Assembly: GCA_018711775.1 (NCBI GenBank)
Contig: DVHV01000193.1
Span: 1 to 20,689, forward strand
DNA from: Candidatus Onthocola stercoravium
GTDB lineage: Bacteria > Bacillota_I > Bacilli_A > RF39 > UBA660
Length of the DNA: 20,689 nucleotides
Direction: 5' to 3'
Shown: positions 1-7,240 of the stretch, in pieces
How positions within the stretch are numbered: the first letter of the stretch is position 1
Layout of the letters: each line of letters opens with the position of its first letter
Translations under genes and position numbers: made by a program
The notes under the pieces: model-generated
Told to the model about the DNA's origin: nothing
Database searches by the model: none
The model's input: the letters and a program-made list of their open reading frames with translations, nothing else

Positions 1-35
1 GTTTGTCGTGACTCTGTCACTTATGTTTGACAAAC
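1..35. repeat. nested inverted repeat (hairpin) at window edge
   Basis: An outer arm GTTTGTC (1-7) is complementary to GACAAAC (29-35), and an inner arm GTGAC (8-12) to GTCAC (16-20) with a TCT loop, leaving an 8-nt bulge on the 3' side. The 12 paired bases are much richer in G+C than the flanks. There is no T-run after it, so it does not look like a simple rho-independent terminator. It may be the tail of an upstream structure cut by the window edge, or a dispersed palindromic element. Confidence 0.45.
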
Positions 36-70
36 CTACATAAAAAACCGAAACTCAAAAGATACTATTA

Positions 71-98
71 TTGAAAATATTTATTTATTTGATATAAT
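71..98 (+). promoter_or_regulatory. sigma-A promoter for gmk
   Basis: TTGAAA at 71-76 and a perfect TATAAT at 93-98 are separated by 16 bp. The start point would be near 105, giving a short leader that carries the GAGGG ribosome site at 113-117. Confidence 0.7.
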
Positions 99-123
99 TA
101 ATAGAAAAAAGTGAGGGATAAAT

Positions 124-798
124 GTGATTAAAACTAAAAGTAAAGGGGATTTAATAATTATATCTGGTACTACTTGTGCTGGTAAAGGGACTGTTATTAA
201 GAAGTTACTTGCTAATCATAATGATATAGTTTTATCTACTTCTTATACATCAAGGCCTAAAAGAGAATCAGAAATAGATGGGGTAGATTATTATTTTGTA
301 TCTCAAGAAGAATTTGAAAACAAAATAAAAAATGGAGACTTTTTAGAATATGCCCAAGTTCAATATGGGGCTTATTATGGTACTCCTAAAAAGGAAGTAT
401 TAGAATTACTTGATAGTGGTAAAGATGTAATACTTGAAATAGATGTCCAAGGTGCAAAACAAATAAAAGAACTTTATCCGGAAACTATTTTAATATTTAT
501 CATGGCACCATCAATGCGAGAAGTAAAAAGAAGAATAATGATGCGTGGTGATGAAAATATTGATCAAATTATTTCTAGGTTTAAAGTTGCTTATAATGAG
601 ATAAATCAAATAAATAATTATAATTATGTTGTTGTTAATGATGATTTAGATAATGCAGTAGCAAAGGTTGAAGCAATTCTTGTAAGTGAAAAACTTAGAG
701 TTGATAGAATAGAAGAGTTAAGTGTGGAAAATGAAGAAGAAATAATTCATGAACTTTTAATGGACAAGGAATTTGTTAATGAAAAAAATTATGAGTAG
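124..798 (+). CDS. gmk: guanylate kinase
   Basis: ATP-dependent phosphorylation of GMP to GDP, a cytoplasmic nucleotide-salvage step. The P-loop (residues 15-23, GTTCAGKGT) is followed by the GMP-binding region: TSRPKR near residue 41, the DGVDYYFVS block, the GDFLEYAQV block and YYGTPKKEV. Family length is about 205 aa; this one is 224 aa because of an acidic Glu/Asn-rich C-terminal tail after about residue 195. The P-loop has a Cys where Gly or Val is more usual. The start is GTG at 124 with GAGGG six bases upstream; the ATG at 122 runs straight into TGA. Gmk often neighbours rpoZ, which is not seen downstream here; the next gene is a thioredoxin-fold membrane protein. Confidence 0.95.
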   Translation: MIKTKSKGDLIIISGTTCAGKGTVIKKLLANHNDIVLSTSYTSRPKRESEIDGVDYYFVSQEEFENKIKNGDFLEYAQVQYGAYYGTPKKEVLELLDSGKDVILEIDVQGAKQIKELYPETILIFIMAPSMREVKRRIMMRGDENIDQIISRFKVAYNEINQINNYNYVVVNDDLDNAVAKVEAILVSEKLRVDRIEELSVENEEEIIHELLMDKEFVNEKNYE

Positions 799-847
799 CT
801 ATTGCTTATAATTTTTTTGTGTGGTATTCTTAATTTGGTGGTAAAAA

Positions 848-1549
848 ATGAGTAAAAATAATAAGATATTATATATTATAATTGGACTATGTGTTTTTTT
901 GGTTATTGGACTATGTGTTTTTTTGGTAGTTAATCATAAAGAGGAAGTATTAAGTGATGGCGAAAAGTTTAAAAGAGATTTTGAACAATACAATGGTCTT
1001 ACTTATGAAGATACTAATGATTTAGTAATTGATGTAGAAATACCTGAAGATAATCCATTTGTTTATAAAACAGGTAAAGAAATAGTAGACATATTAGAAA
1101 ATGAATCTGCTTATGTTTTGTTTGGCTATGCTAGTTGTCCATTAACTAGAGCTGCAATTGAGACATTAGTTTCTGCATTAGCAGAGAATGGTATTAATAA
1201 TGTTTATTATGTAGATATAAAAGACATGCGTGATGAATATGTGGCAGGAAGTAGTATTATCCCTGAAAAAGTTAAAGATGGTTCACCAGCATATTATGAC
1301 ATATTGGATTTTTTTGGTAGTAAATTAGAGAAATATTACGTATCTGATGAAACTGGATTTTATTTGTATGATACAGGAGTTAAAAGATTATATTCTCCGA
1401 CATTTGTTGCTGTAAATGATGGTAAGATTGTGTCTATGCATGAAAAATTAGTAGATACTTATGATAATACTAATAGGGAATTAACTAAGGAAGAAAAAGA
1501 AGAATTAAAAAAAGAATATATAGATGTTATTGAATCTTTAAAAAAGTAA
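848..1549 (+). CDS. membrane-anchored thioredoxin-fold protein
   Basis: This 233-aa protein has one N-terminal membrane segment (about residues 7-28) and an acidic extracytoplasmic region. The core resembles a thioredoxin fold: VLFGYASCPLTR (about 90-101), then a YYVDIKDMRDEY strand, and SPTFVAVNDGKIV near residue 183 as the usual cis-proline strand. The active site is CPLT (Cys97), with only one Cys of the CxxC pair, so a classical dithiol oxidoreductase role is doubtful. A monothiol or purely binding role is inference. The membrane segment is built from an exact 8-residue tandem duplication (IGLCVFLV twice). It lies 49 nt after gmk, probably in the same transcript; a GGTGG precedes the ATG. 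Exact family not recognised. Confidence 0.6.
   Translation: MSKNNKILYIIIGLCVFLVIGLCVFLVVNHKEEVLSDGEKFKRDFEQYNGLTYEDTNDLVIDVEIPEDNPFVYKTGKEIVDILENESAYVLFGYASCPLTRAAIETLVSALAENGINNVYYVDIKDMRDEYVAGSSIIPEKVKDGSPAYYDILDFFGSKLEKYYVSDETGFYLYDTGVKRLYSPTFVAVNDGKIVSMHEKLVDTYDNTNRELTKEEKEELKKEYIDVIESLKK
881..928 (+). repeat. 24-bp tandem duplication inside the TM-coding region
   Basis: Two adjacent 24-nt units (881-904 and 905-928) differ only at the last base (T versus A). They are in frame and encode residues 12-19 and 20-27, both IGLCVFLV. Confidence 0.9.
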
Positions 1550-1556
1550 GTTATTC

Positions 1557-1585
1557 TTGTTATGTATACTTAAATATAGTATAAT
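1557..1585 (+). promoter_or_regulatory. sigma-A promoter for the scp operon
   Basis: TTGTTA at 1557-1562 and perfect TATAAT at 1580-1585 with a 17-bp spacer. The predicted start near 1592 makes the ATG at 1597 too close to the transcript end and favours the ATG at 1615 for the first gene. Confidence 0.65.
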
Positions 1586-1614
1586 TTAACTAGAGAATGA
1601 AATGGGATGGTATA

Positions 1615-2535
1615 ATGGCAAGAAAGAAAAAAGTTGTAATTGTCGATCAAGAATTGACACCCACAGTTTTATATACAAAAAAAGAAAAAAAGGGAAGTAT
1701 TATTTGGCTTATTTTTATATTTGCGATTTTTATTGCAGTTGTTATTAAATTGCCAGATATAGCTATATATGTTGAAAATTACTTTAATCCGGAAGTTACA
1801 CCTCCAGTAAGTCCTAATACACCTGATGATGATAATGAAGGTGAAGATGACGTTCCAGAAGAAGTAACTGAATATCAATTAGTAGAGGGTTTACAAATAG
1901 AGGAAGATAATTTTAATTTGTCTAATTTTGTTGTTGCTGATAATCAAATAAGTTTTACTGTTACGAATACAGGAGAAGAATTAATAGATTTTTCTGATTT
2001 AGATTATTTTTTGAATCTGTATAATTCTAATAAAATGCTTTTGCAAAGAATAATGATATCTGATGAGATTGTAACAATTGGAGGTTCAGTCGATTTAGTT
2101 TATGATTTAAATGATTCTAATATTAGCATTATATCGTTTATGGAAATTCCTGAAGAAGATTATCCTGCACATGTTTTGGATGCTGATGAATCTGGGAATG
2201 CTACTTTAATTTGTACTAAGGATTATGAAACAGTTAGTTATCATTTTGTTAATAATCAACTTCTTACTATTCAAGATGTGTTTTCAGTTTTGGCAACAGA
2301 TCCTAATTATAATACTTTATATAGTAGTTACCAAGCTTTAGCCGCTACTTATAATACTATTGGGGGAATTGATTCTGCTGTAACTGTAGAAAATAATACT
2401 CTTTATTTTAGAACAAATATTAATTTGAGAACTGTAAGTAATGGATCTTTTAATAATGATATATATTATCCACTTAATACGGATGCTAAGATTATGAATT
2501 TTGAGTTAGAGGCAAACGGATATACATGTAATTAA
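1615..2535 (+). CDS. single-pass membrane protein with extracytoplasmic domain, unknown function
   Basis: Read from ATG 1615 this is 306 aa (312 if started at 1597, which sits about 5 nt from the predicted transcript start). It has a Lys-rich cytoplasmic N terminus, one membrane helix (SIIWLIFIFAIFIAVVIKLP), a Pro/Asp/Glu-rich linker, then an outside region. The first part (LSNFVVADNQISFTVTNTG and following) looks like an FxLYD-type beta sandwich. The second part, starting at ATLICTKDYETVSYHF, resembles the DUF1307/YehR-like lipoprotein fold. The Cys in ICTKD and the Cys one residue before the C terminus could form a disulfide. Family assignments are from pattern memory and uncertain. It is the first gene of the transcript that continues into scpA 10 nt later. 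Confidence 0.6.
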   Translation: MARKKKVVIVDQELTPTVLYTKKEKKGSIIWLIFIFAIFIAVVIKLPDIAIYVENYFNPEVTPPVSPNTPDDDNEGEDDVPEEVTEYQLVEGLQIEEDNFNLSNFVVADNQISFTVTNTGEELIDFSDLDYFLNLYNSNKMLLQRIMISDEIVTIGGSVDLVYDLNDSNISIISFMEIPEEDYPAHVLDADESGNATLICTKDYETVSYHFVNNQLLTIQDVFSVLATDPNYNTLYSSYQALAATYNTIGGIDSAVTVENNTLYFRTNINLRTVSNGSFNNDIYYPLNTDAKIMNFELEANGYTCN

Positions 2536-2545
2536 GGAGGGACTT

Positions 2546-3262
2546 ATGAATTTACATATTAATGATTTTGAAGGCCCTTTAGATTTACTACTTCATTTAG
2601 TTCGAACTGCTAAAATGGATATTTATGAAATAGATACTAAATATATAATTGATAAGTATTTAGAATTTATCGATTCAATAGATAAAAATGATTTAGATAA
2701 TGCAAGTGAGTACTTAGTTATGGCAGCAGAATTAATTCATTTGAAAAGTAGATTGCTTCTTAATTTGGAAGATGAAAAATCCGATGAAGAAAGTGAATTT
2801 AGTATTAATAGTGAAGAAGATTTAAAGAATAAATTAATTGAATATGAAAGATATCAGAATGTAACTAATGTCTTAAAGGAATTAGAGGAAAAAAGAAGTG
2901 AATTTTTTACTAAGACTCCAGAGAATTTAAAAGAGTTTGGAGAAGTTGATAATCATTTGGAAGGTTCGATGGATGCAGATTTGCTAAAAGATGCTTTAGT
3001 AGAACTACAAAAACGGATGATGTATCAAAAACCAATAAATACGAGGATTACTAGAAAAGAACTTAGTGTTGAAGAGCGTAAAACTTATATAAGAGACTTT
3101 ATAGGTAAAAGAGGAAAAGTTAAATTTACAGATTTATTTGAGGATTATTCAAAGGAAATGGTAGTTGTAACATTTTTATCCATTTTAGATATGTGTAAAA
3201 ATAGTGAGATTAGACTTAGTCAAAAAGAAAATTTTGGGGAAATTTTAATAGAAAAGGTGTAA
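2546..3262 (+). CDS. scpA: segregation and condensation protein A
   Basis: Kleisin subunit of the SMC-ScpAB condensin that compacts and separates chromosomes. The N terminus carries the hallmark FEGPLDLLLHLVRTAKMDIYEI (about residues 8-30), which binds the SMC neck. An acidic, helical middle follows, with the C-terminal winged helix (VKFTDLFEDYSKEMVVVTFLSILDM) that binds the SMC head. The length, 238 aa, is normal. A strong AAGGAGGG at 2534-2541 precedes the ATG. scpB follows after 5 nt, the standard Firmicutes pairing. Confidence 0.95.
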   Translation: MNLHINDFEGPLDLLLHLVRTAKMDIYEIDTKYIIDKYLEFIDSIDKNDLDNASEYLVMAAELIHLKSRLLLNLEDEKSDEESEFSINSEEDLKNKLIEYERYQNVTNVLKELEEKRSEFFTKTPENLKEFGEVDNHLEGSMDADLLKDALVELQKRMMYQKPINTRITRKELSVEERKTYIRDFIGKRGKVKFTDLFEDYSKEMVVVTFLSILDMCKNSEIRLSQKENFGEILIEKV

Positions 3263-3267
3263 TATAG

Positions 3268-3840
3268 ATGAATAAGAAAGCAATATTAGAGGGATTACTT
3301 TTTGTTGTTGGCGATGAAGGTATAACACTAGATAATATTTGTGAAATAATTGGTATAATGAAAAAAGAGGCTCAAGAATTATTAAAATCTTTAAGAGAAG
3401 ATTATAATAAAGAAGATCGGGGAATAAGAATTAGTTTTATTGGAGAGACTTTTAAACTGACAACTAAACAAGAACACAAAGAATATTATCAAAAATTAAT
3501 TACAACAAATGGAACTAATACTTTAAGTCAAGCGGCTTTAGAAACTTTAGCAATAATTGCTTATAATCAACCAATTACAAGAGTAGAAATTGATGAACTT
3601 AGAGGTATTTCGAGCATTAATATAATTAGAAAATTAATGGCTAAAGATTTGATAAAGATTAGTGGAAAAAGTAGTTTGCCGGGGAAACCTAACTTGTACC
3701 GAACTACTAGTGAATTTTTAGATTATTTTGGGCTTGCTACTTTAGGGGATTTGCCAGAACTACCAAATGCGGAAAAGGTTGAAGAAGAACAAGAATTATT
3801 TACATCTATTTATAAAGAGGATAAAAATGAAATTAAGTGA
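3268..3840 (+). CDS. scpB: segregation and condensation protein B
   Basis: Dimeric winged-helix partner of ScpA in the SMC condensin. Visible blocks are LEGLLFVVGDEGI at the N terminus, ALETLAIIAYNQPITRVEID (about residues 91-110), RGISSINIIRKLMAKDLI and the C-terminal TTSEFLDYFGLATLGDLPELP, all typical of ScpB. 190 aa is usual. The ribosome site AAAGGTG lies in the end of scpA. The last 14 nt overlap the next gene, which starts at 3827 in another frame. Confidence 0.95.
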   Translation: MNKKAILEGLLFVVGDEGITLDNICEIIGIMKKEAQELLKSLREDYNKEDRGIRISFIGETFKLTTKQEHKEYYQKLITTNGTNTLSQAALETLAIIAYNQPITRVEIDELRGISSINIIRKLMAKDLIKISGKSSLPGKPNLYRTTSEFLDYFGLATLGDLPELPNAEKVEEEQELFTSIYKEDKNEIK

Positions 3841-4405
3841 AATAGTAGAAAATGGAGTAATAATTAAAAATGAGGGATTTAGTAAAGATAATCTCTCTTT
3901 TAATAATTTAAATGGAATTAGTTTTGAAAATTGTGTATTTGATAATATAGTTTTTGATAATTTAGGTTTACAAAATATGACGTTTAAAACTTGTGAATTT
4001 AGTTCGTGTGTGTTTGATAATGTTAGTTTAGATAAAGTAAATTTTTATAATTCTAAATTTATAAATGTTAGTTTTAATGATTGTATTATCAAAAATATGT
4101 TAATAGATGATTCTTTTATTATGGTTTTGTCTTATCAAAATTGTAATATAAGTTTTAGTAATTTTAAGATAAGTAAAATAGATGAGATAAATATCAAAAA
4201 TAGTAATTTAAATAATGTGGATTTTTATAATTCAAAAATAGAAGTAATGGAACTTTATAATAATAAAAATGTATCTGAAGTATACTTATATAGTTCTAAA
4301 ATTGAAATGGTAAAGGGAAGCATGGAAAATATGCGAGGATTTTACATGTCTTTAGAACAAGTATTAGATTTAGTGAAGAAAATAGGGATAAACTTACATG
4401 AATGA
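3827..4405 (+). CDS. pentapeptide-repeat-like protein
   Basis: 192 aa from ATG 3827, which has AAAGAGG at 3814-3820; an upstream in-frame ATG at 3767 lies deep in scpB and has no support. The central 120 residues show a five-residue periodicity with Phe, Leu or Ile at the central position and Cys, Asn or Ser two residues before (CVFDNIVFDNLGLQNMTF, CEFSSCVFDNVSL and so on), as expected of the right-handed quadrilateral beta-helix. The repeats use Phe/Cys/Asn rather than the common A(D/N)Lxx. A short helical cap (SLEQVLDLVKKIGI) ends it. Some family members mimic DNA or bind topoisomerase, but nothing here shows the partner. It overlaps scpB by 14 nt, so translational coupling is likely. Confidence 0.7.
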   Translation: MKLSEIVENGVIIKNEGFSKDNLSFNNLNGISFENCVFDNIVFDNLGLQNMTFKTCEFSSCVFDNVSLDKVNFYNSKFINVSFNDCIIKNMLIDDSFIMVLSYQNCNISFSNFKISKIDEINIKNSNLNNVDFYNSKIEVMELYNNKNVSEVYLYSSKIEMVKGSMENMRGFYMSLEQVLDLVKKIGINLHE

Positions 4406-4429
4406 ATCATATTATTAGTAGGTGATAAT

Positions 4430-4954
4430 ATGACTTTAAAGAAAGTTAAAGTAATTAATGTAGTAGTGTTTTTTGCTCTATCTTTTTTATGGCATTTTGT
4501 TTATGATTTGCTTCCTAATTTTTTTACTGCTATATTTTTTCCTGTTAATGAATCAATTTGGGAACACATGAAAATTATATTTGGGGTAATAGTGTTTGGT
4601 TCACTTATTAGTTTGTTTATTATGAATAAGTTTAAAGTAAAACATAATAATTTTTATGTAGAAGTGGTTAGTAAAGCAGTATTGGGAGTTATATTTTATT
4701 TAATTATTTTTATTCCTCTATATAAATGGCTAGGGGAAAATATGTTTATTTCAATAACTCTTATGCTAATTACTTATATATTTGTTGAATTTGTCGGTTA
4801 TAAAATACTTAAATTAGATGAAATGGATATTAAAGTTATGCCAATTATATTGCTTTTATTGTGTTATATATTATTTGCTTTACTTACATATTATCCGAGA
4901 CATAATTTCTTGTTTTTCGATGAAACTAAATTACTTTATGGAATTCCCAAATAA
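4430..4954 (+). CDS. small multi-pass membrane protein, DUF6512-like
   Basis: 174 aa with about five hydrophobic segments. The stretch LWHFVYDLLPNFFTAIFFPV followed by NESIWEHMKIIFG is the recognisable feature, matching what I recall of the DUF6512 family of uncharacterised Firmicutes membrane proteins. The function is unknown. AGGTGATA sits just before the ATG. It is the last gene of the scp transcript, ending at the convergent terminator at 4954-4987. Confidence 0.65.
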   Translation: MTLKKVKVINVVVFFALSFLWHFVYDLLPNFFTAIFFPVNESIWEHMKIIFGVIVFGSLISLFIMNKFKVKHNNFYVEVVSKAVLGVIFYLIIFIPLYKWLGENMFISITLMLITYIFVEFVGYKILKLDEMDIKVMPIILLLLCYILFALLTYYPRHNFLFFDETKLLYGIPK

Positions 4955-4987
4955 AAAGAATACTATATTTTTTCAAAGTATTCTTTT
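4954..4987. terminator. bidirectional terminator between convergent genes
   Basis: AAAAGAATACT (4954-4964) pairs with AGTATTCTTTT (4977-4987), 11 bp around a 12-nt loop. Run in either direction it ends in T-rich sequence. It overlaps the 3' end of the minus-strand rubredoxin gene and directly follows the plus-strand membrane gene. Confidence 0.7.
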
Positions 4988-5589
4988 CCTACACCACACA
5001 TAGGACATTTGAAATCATCTGGTAATTCTTCTTCATCTGTTTCATAACGGTAGCCGCAGATTTTACAGACAAAGACATTCTTTTTAGAAGTCTTTGTTTC
5101 ATTTTGATAGGTTGGAGCAGTTTTGTTAGTCGCTCCTTTTAAATTTTCTTGATAGTATTTATAAGTCATGGCTTCTAAACCGTTAGTTTCTTGCATATTG
5201 ATTATTTTACCTAGGATAATTGTGTGGGTATTTGTTTTTAAAGAATTATTAAAGGTACAAATAATGTAACCACAGGTATTGTTGATGACTGGAACTTCAT
5301 CAACTATTTTATAAGAAACATCTGCAAACTTATTTACTTCATTACTTTTTTTAAAACCAAAAGTTCTAATTAGTTCAATATTCGTATTAGTAGGTAAAAT
5401 ATTGATAGCAAATTTCTTTTCTTCTAAAATTACTTTAGTAGTGTAATTATCATTATTTAAACTGATAGCAATAGTATCACTATTTATTTGTATTACACTA
5501 TTAGCGGTACATCCAACTAGAAGATCATTACTTTTACTAGAAATGATATACATTCCATAAGATAATTTTTTTAAAATAGATTTATCCAT
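4963..5589 (-). CDS. flavin reductase-rubredoxin fusion (high-molecular-weight rubredoxin type)
   Basis: 208 aa from the ATG at 5589, one base after the SDR stop, with GGAAGGG upstream; a longer start at 5607 is possible but less likely. Residues 1 to about 150 are a flavin reductase-like FMN domain (YGMYIISSKSNDLLVGCTAN, FAINILPTN). A linker leads to a short rubredoxin domain with CKICGYRYE and CPMCGVGKE, giving four iron-binding Cys at about 175, 178, 195 and 198. This architecture matches the Hrb proteins of anaerobes, which pass electrons from NAD(P)H to A-type flavoproteins that reduce O2 or NO. No such partner is in the window. The rubredoxin loop between the Cys pairs is short. Confidence 0.85.
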   Translation of the reverse strand: MDKSILKKLSYGMYIISSKSNDLLVGCTANSVIQINSDTIAISLNNDNYTTKVILEEKKFAINILPTNTNIELIRTFGFKKSNEVNKFADVSYKIVDEVPVINNTCGYIICTFNNSLKTNTHTIILGKIINMQETNGLEAMTYKYYQENLKGATNKTAPTYQNETKTSKKNVFVCKICGYRYETDEEELPDDFKCPMCGVGKEYFEKI

Positions 5590-5590
5590 G

Positions 5591-6328
5591 TTAAGCCCTT
5601 CCAGCACCGTCGACAGAAAGAATGGCTCCAGTTACAAAACTTGCCATAGGACTTGCTAGATAAAGAAAAGCATTAGCAATATCTTCAGGTTCTCCGATAC
5701 GTCCTAAAGGAATTCCTTGAATAATAGGAGCGATTACTTCTTTTGGTAAAACTGCAACCATGTCAGTATTAATTACACCAGGAGCAACTGCATTGACACG
5801 GATGTTAAATCTTCCTAGTTCTCTTGCTAAAGATTTAGTTAGACCATTGACAGCAAATTTACTTGCAGGGTAGCCACATCCAGCAGGTTGTCCATAAATT
5901 GAGACCATGGATGAAGTGTTAAGAATAACGCCACCGCCGATTTTCTTCATATATTCACTAGCAACTTTAGAACATAAGAATAAAGCATTTAAATTTAAAT
6001 CGACGATTTTAGTAAATTCTTCATAAGTGTAATTTTCTAAAGGTGTACTTGATGAAATTCCGGCATTGTTAATTAAAATATCAATTTTGCCAAATTTTTC
6101 TTCAACAGTTTGAAACATATTTCTTACTTCTTCTTCATTATTTAAATTAGGATATAAACCAATTGTTTTATCTTGATATTCAGGTAGTTTTTCTAAAGCT
6201 TTGTTAACACTTTCTTCTTTACTACCTAGTATAGCTACTTTAGCACCATTTTCTAAAAATAGTTTGGCAGTAGCAAAACCAATTCCTCTAGTTGCTCCAG
6301 TTATAACAGCAACTTTATCATTTAACAT
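5591..6328 (-). CDS. SDR-family NAD(P)-dependent oxidoreductase (FabG-like)
   Basis: 245 aa, classical short-chain dehydrogenase. Cofactor motif TGATRGIG (10-17), NNAG (87-90), catalytic Asn about 112, Ser140, Tyr153 and Lys157 (YPASK), and the C-terminal SFVTGAILSVDGAG. It resembles 3-oxoacyl-ACP reductase but is not in a fatty-acid cluster; it is paired with a flavin reductase-rubredoxin fusion, so the substrate is unknown. GGTGAT precedes the ATG. First gene of a two-gene minus-strand transcript. Confidence 0.85.
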   Translation of the reverse strand: MLNDKVAVITGATRGIGFATAKLFLENGAKVAILGSKEESVNKALEKLPEYQDKTIGLYPNLNNEEEVRNMFQTVEEKFGKIDILINNAGISSSTPLENYTYEEFTKIVDLNLNALFLCSKVASEYMKKIGGGVILNTSSMVSIYGQPAGCGYPASKFAVNGLTKSLARELGRFNIRVNAVAPGVINTDMVAVLPKEVIAPIIQGIPLGRIGEPEDIANAFLYLASPMASFVTGAILSVDGAGRA

Positions 6329-6347
6329 ATTATCACCATCCTAATTA

Positions 6348-6375
6348 ATTATAGCATATTTGCTTTAGAAGTAAA
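6348..6375 (-). promoter_or_regulatory. sigma-A promoter for the SDR operon
   Basis: On the minus strand, TTTACT (6375-6370) and a perfect TATAAT (6353-6348) with a 16-bp spacer; TG one base upstream of the -10 makes it an extended -10 promoter. Confidence 0.6.
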
Positions 6376-6403
6376 ATTGGTGCTTTTTTTATTTTTTAGT
6401 TTA

Positions 6404-6412
6404 TGTTATAAT
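6404..6412 (+). promoter_or_regulatory. extended -10 promoter for tRNA-Leu
   Basis: TGTTATAAT (6404-6412), an extended -10 whose start point falls at about the tRNA 5' end. The -35 region is only a T-run. Confidence 0.55.
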
Positions 6413-6420
6413 TGGATTAG

Positions 6421-6507
6421 GCCTGTATGGCGGAATTGGTAGACGCGATAGACTCAAAATCTATTTTCAGCAATGGAGTTCCAGTTCAAGTCTGGATACA
6501 GGCACCA
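6421..6507 (+). tRNA. tRNA-Leu(CAA), CCA encoded
   Basis: Acceptor arms GCCTGTA (6421-6427) and TACAGGC, discriminator A, encoded CCA at 6505-6507. The anticodon stem ATAGA/TCTAT holds the loop CTCAAAA, so the anticodon is CAA and reads UUG. A long variable arm, as expected for a class II Leu tRNA, precedes the T arm CCAG-TTCAAGT-CTGG. It is followed by its own short terminator. CCA is encoded although a CCA-adding enzyme is present at 11268, which is common in Bacilli. Confidence 0.95.
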
Positions 6508-6520
6508 ATTTGGATTAATT

Positions 6521-6540
6521 CGAACGTAAGGTTCGTTTTT
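6521..6540 (+). terminator. terminator after tRNA-Leu
   Basis: CGAAC (6521-6525) pairs with GTTCG (6531-6535) around GTAAG, followed by a T-run. The stem is short (5 bp), so some read-through into tmk is likely. Confidence 0.55.
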
Positions 6541-6565
6541 TATATATTTTTTTGAAAGGCAGTTT

Positions 6566-7240
6566 ATGGAAAAAGGTAAATTAATAGTTATTGAAGGTGC
6601 TTGTGATGGTATTGGTAAAACTACACAATATGTGATGCTTCGTAAGCATTTAATGGATGATGGAGTTAATATTACTAGTCACCATTTTCCTTCATATGGA
6701 ACATATCAAGGTGCTCCGGTGGAAAAATATTTACAAGGAGAGTTTGGGCATCCTAGTGAATTGTCGCCATATTTTGTAAATGGGTTATATGCAATAGATA
6801 GAGGTATTACTTGGAATATTTATTTAAAAGAATTATATGAACAAGGAAATATGATTTTGCTTGATAGGTACACAACATCTAGTTTAATCTATCAAGCGGC
6901 TTTAATTGAAAATTTAGATGAAAAGAAAAAGTTTATAGATTATGTAACTGATTTTGAATATAATAAGATTGGTGTTAAAGAACCTGATAATGTTATATTT
7001 TTACATGCACCATTTGATTTAGTAACAAAAATAAGAAGTGTTAGGACAGAAAATGAAGGAATAGCAAATGATATTCATGAAAGAGATTTGGAATTTATGA
7101 GAAAAGTTTATTATAATGCTATGTTTATTGCTGATTATCTATCTTGGGATAAAGTTAGATGTAATGATGGTAATAAATTTCGAGATGCTGAAGACATCCA
7201 TGAAGAAGTTTATGGTTTAGTTAGAAAACGTAAAAATTAG
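6566..7240 (+). CDS. tmk: thymidylate kinase
   Basis: Phosphorylates dTMP to dTDP. Supporting motifs are the N-terminal LIVIEG strand plus P-loop, FPSYGT near residue 41 (the usual FP region), and LLDRYTTSSLIYQAA (98-112), the DR(Y) block of the family. 224 aa is slightly longer than usual. The P-loop reads EGACDGIGKTTQ, one residue longer than the standard EGxDGxGKTTQ. AAAGG lies six bases before the ATG. dCMP deaminase follows 86 nt later, so two steps of dTTP supply are neighbours. Confidence 0.88.
   Translation: MEKGKLIVIEGACDGIGKTTQYVMLRKHLMDDGVNITSHHFPSYGTYQGAPVEKYLQGEFGHPSELSPYFVNGLYAIDRGITWNIYLKELYEQGNMILLDRYTTSSLIYQAALIENLDEKKKFIDYVTDFEYNKIGVKEPDNVIFLHAPFDLVTKIRSVRTENEGIANDIHERDLEFMRKVYYNAMFIADYLSWDKVRCNDGNKFRDAEDIHEEVYGLVRKRKN

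Noticed and set aside
1669..1878. Minus-strand 69-aa reading frame
   Set aside because: It lies wholly within the membrane-protein gene, has an improbable composition (runs of Phe, Ile, Asn), and no ribosome site.
4818..5003. Plus-strand 61-aa reading frame
   Set aside because: It overlaps the DUF6512-like gene in another frame, runs through the terminator, and has no independent support.
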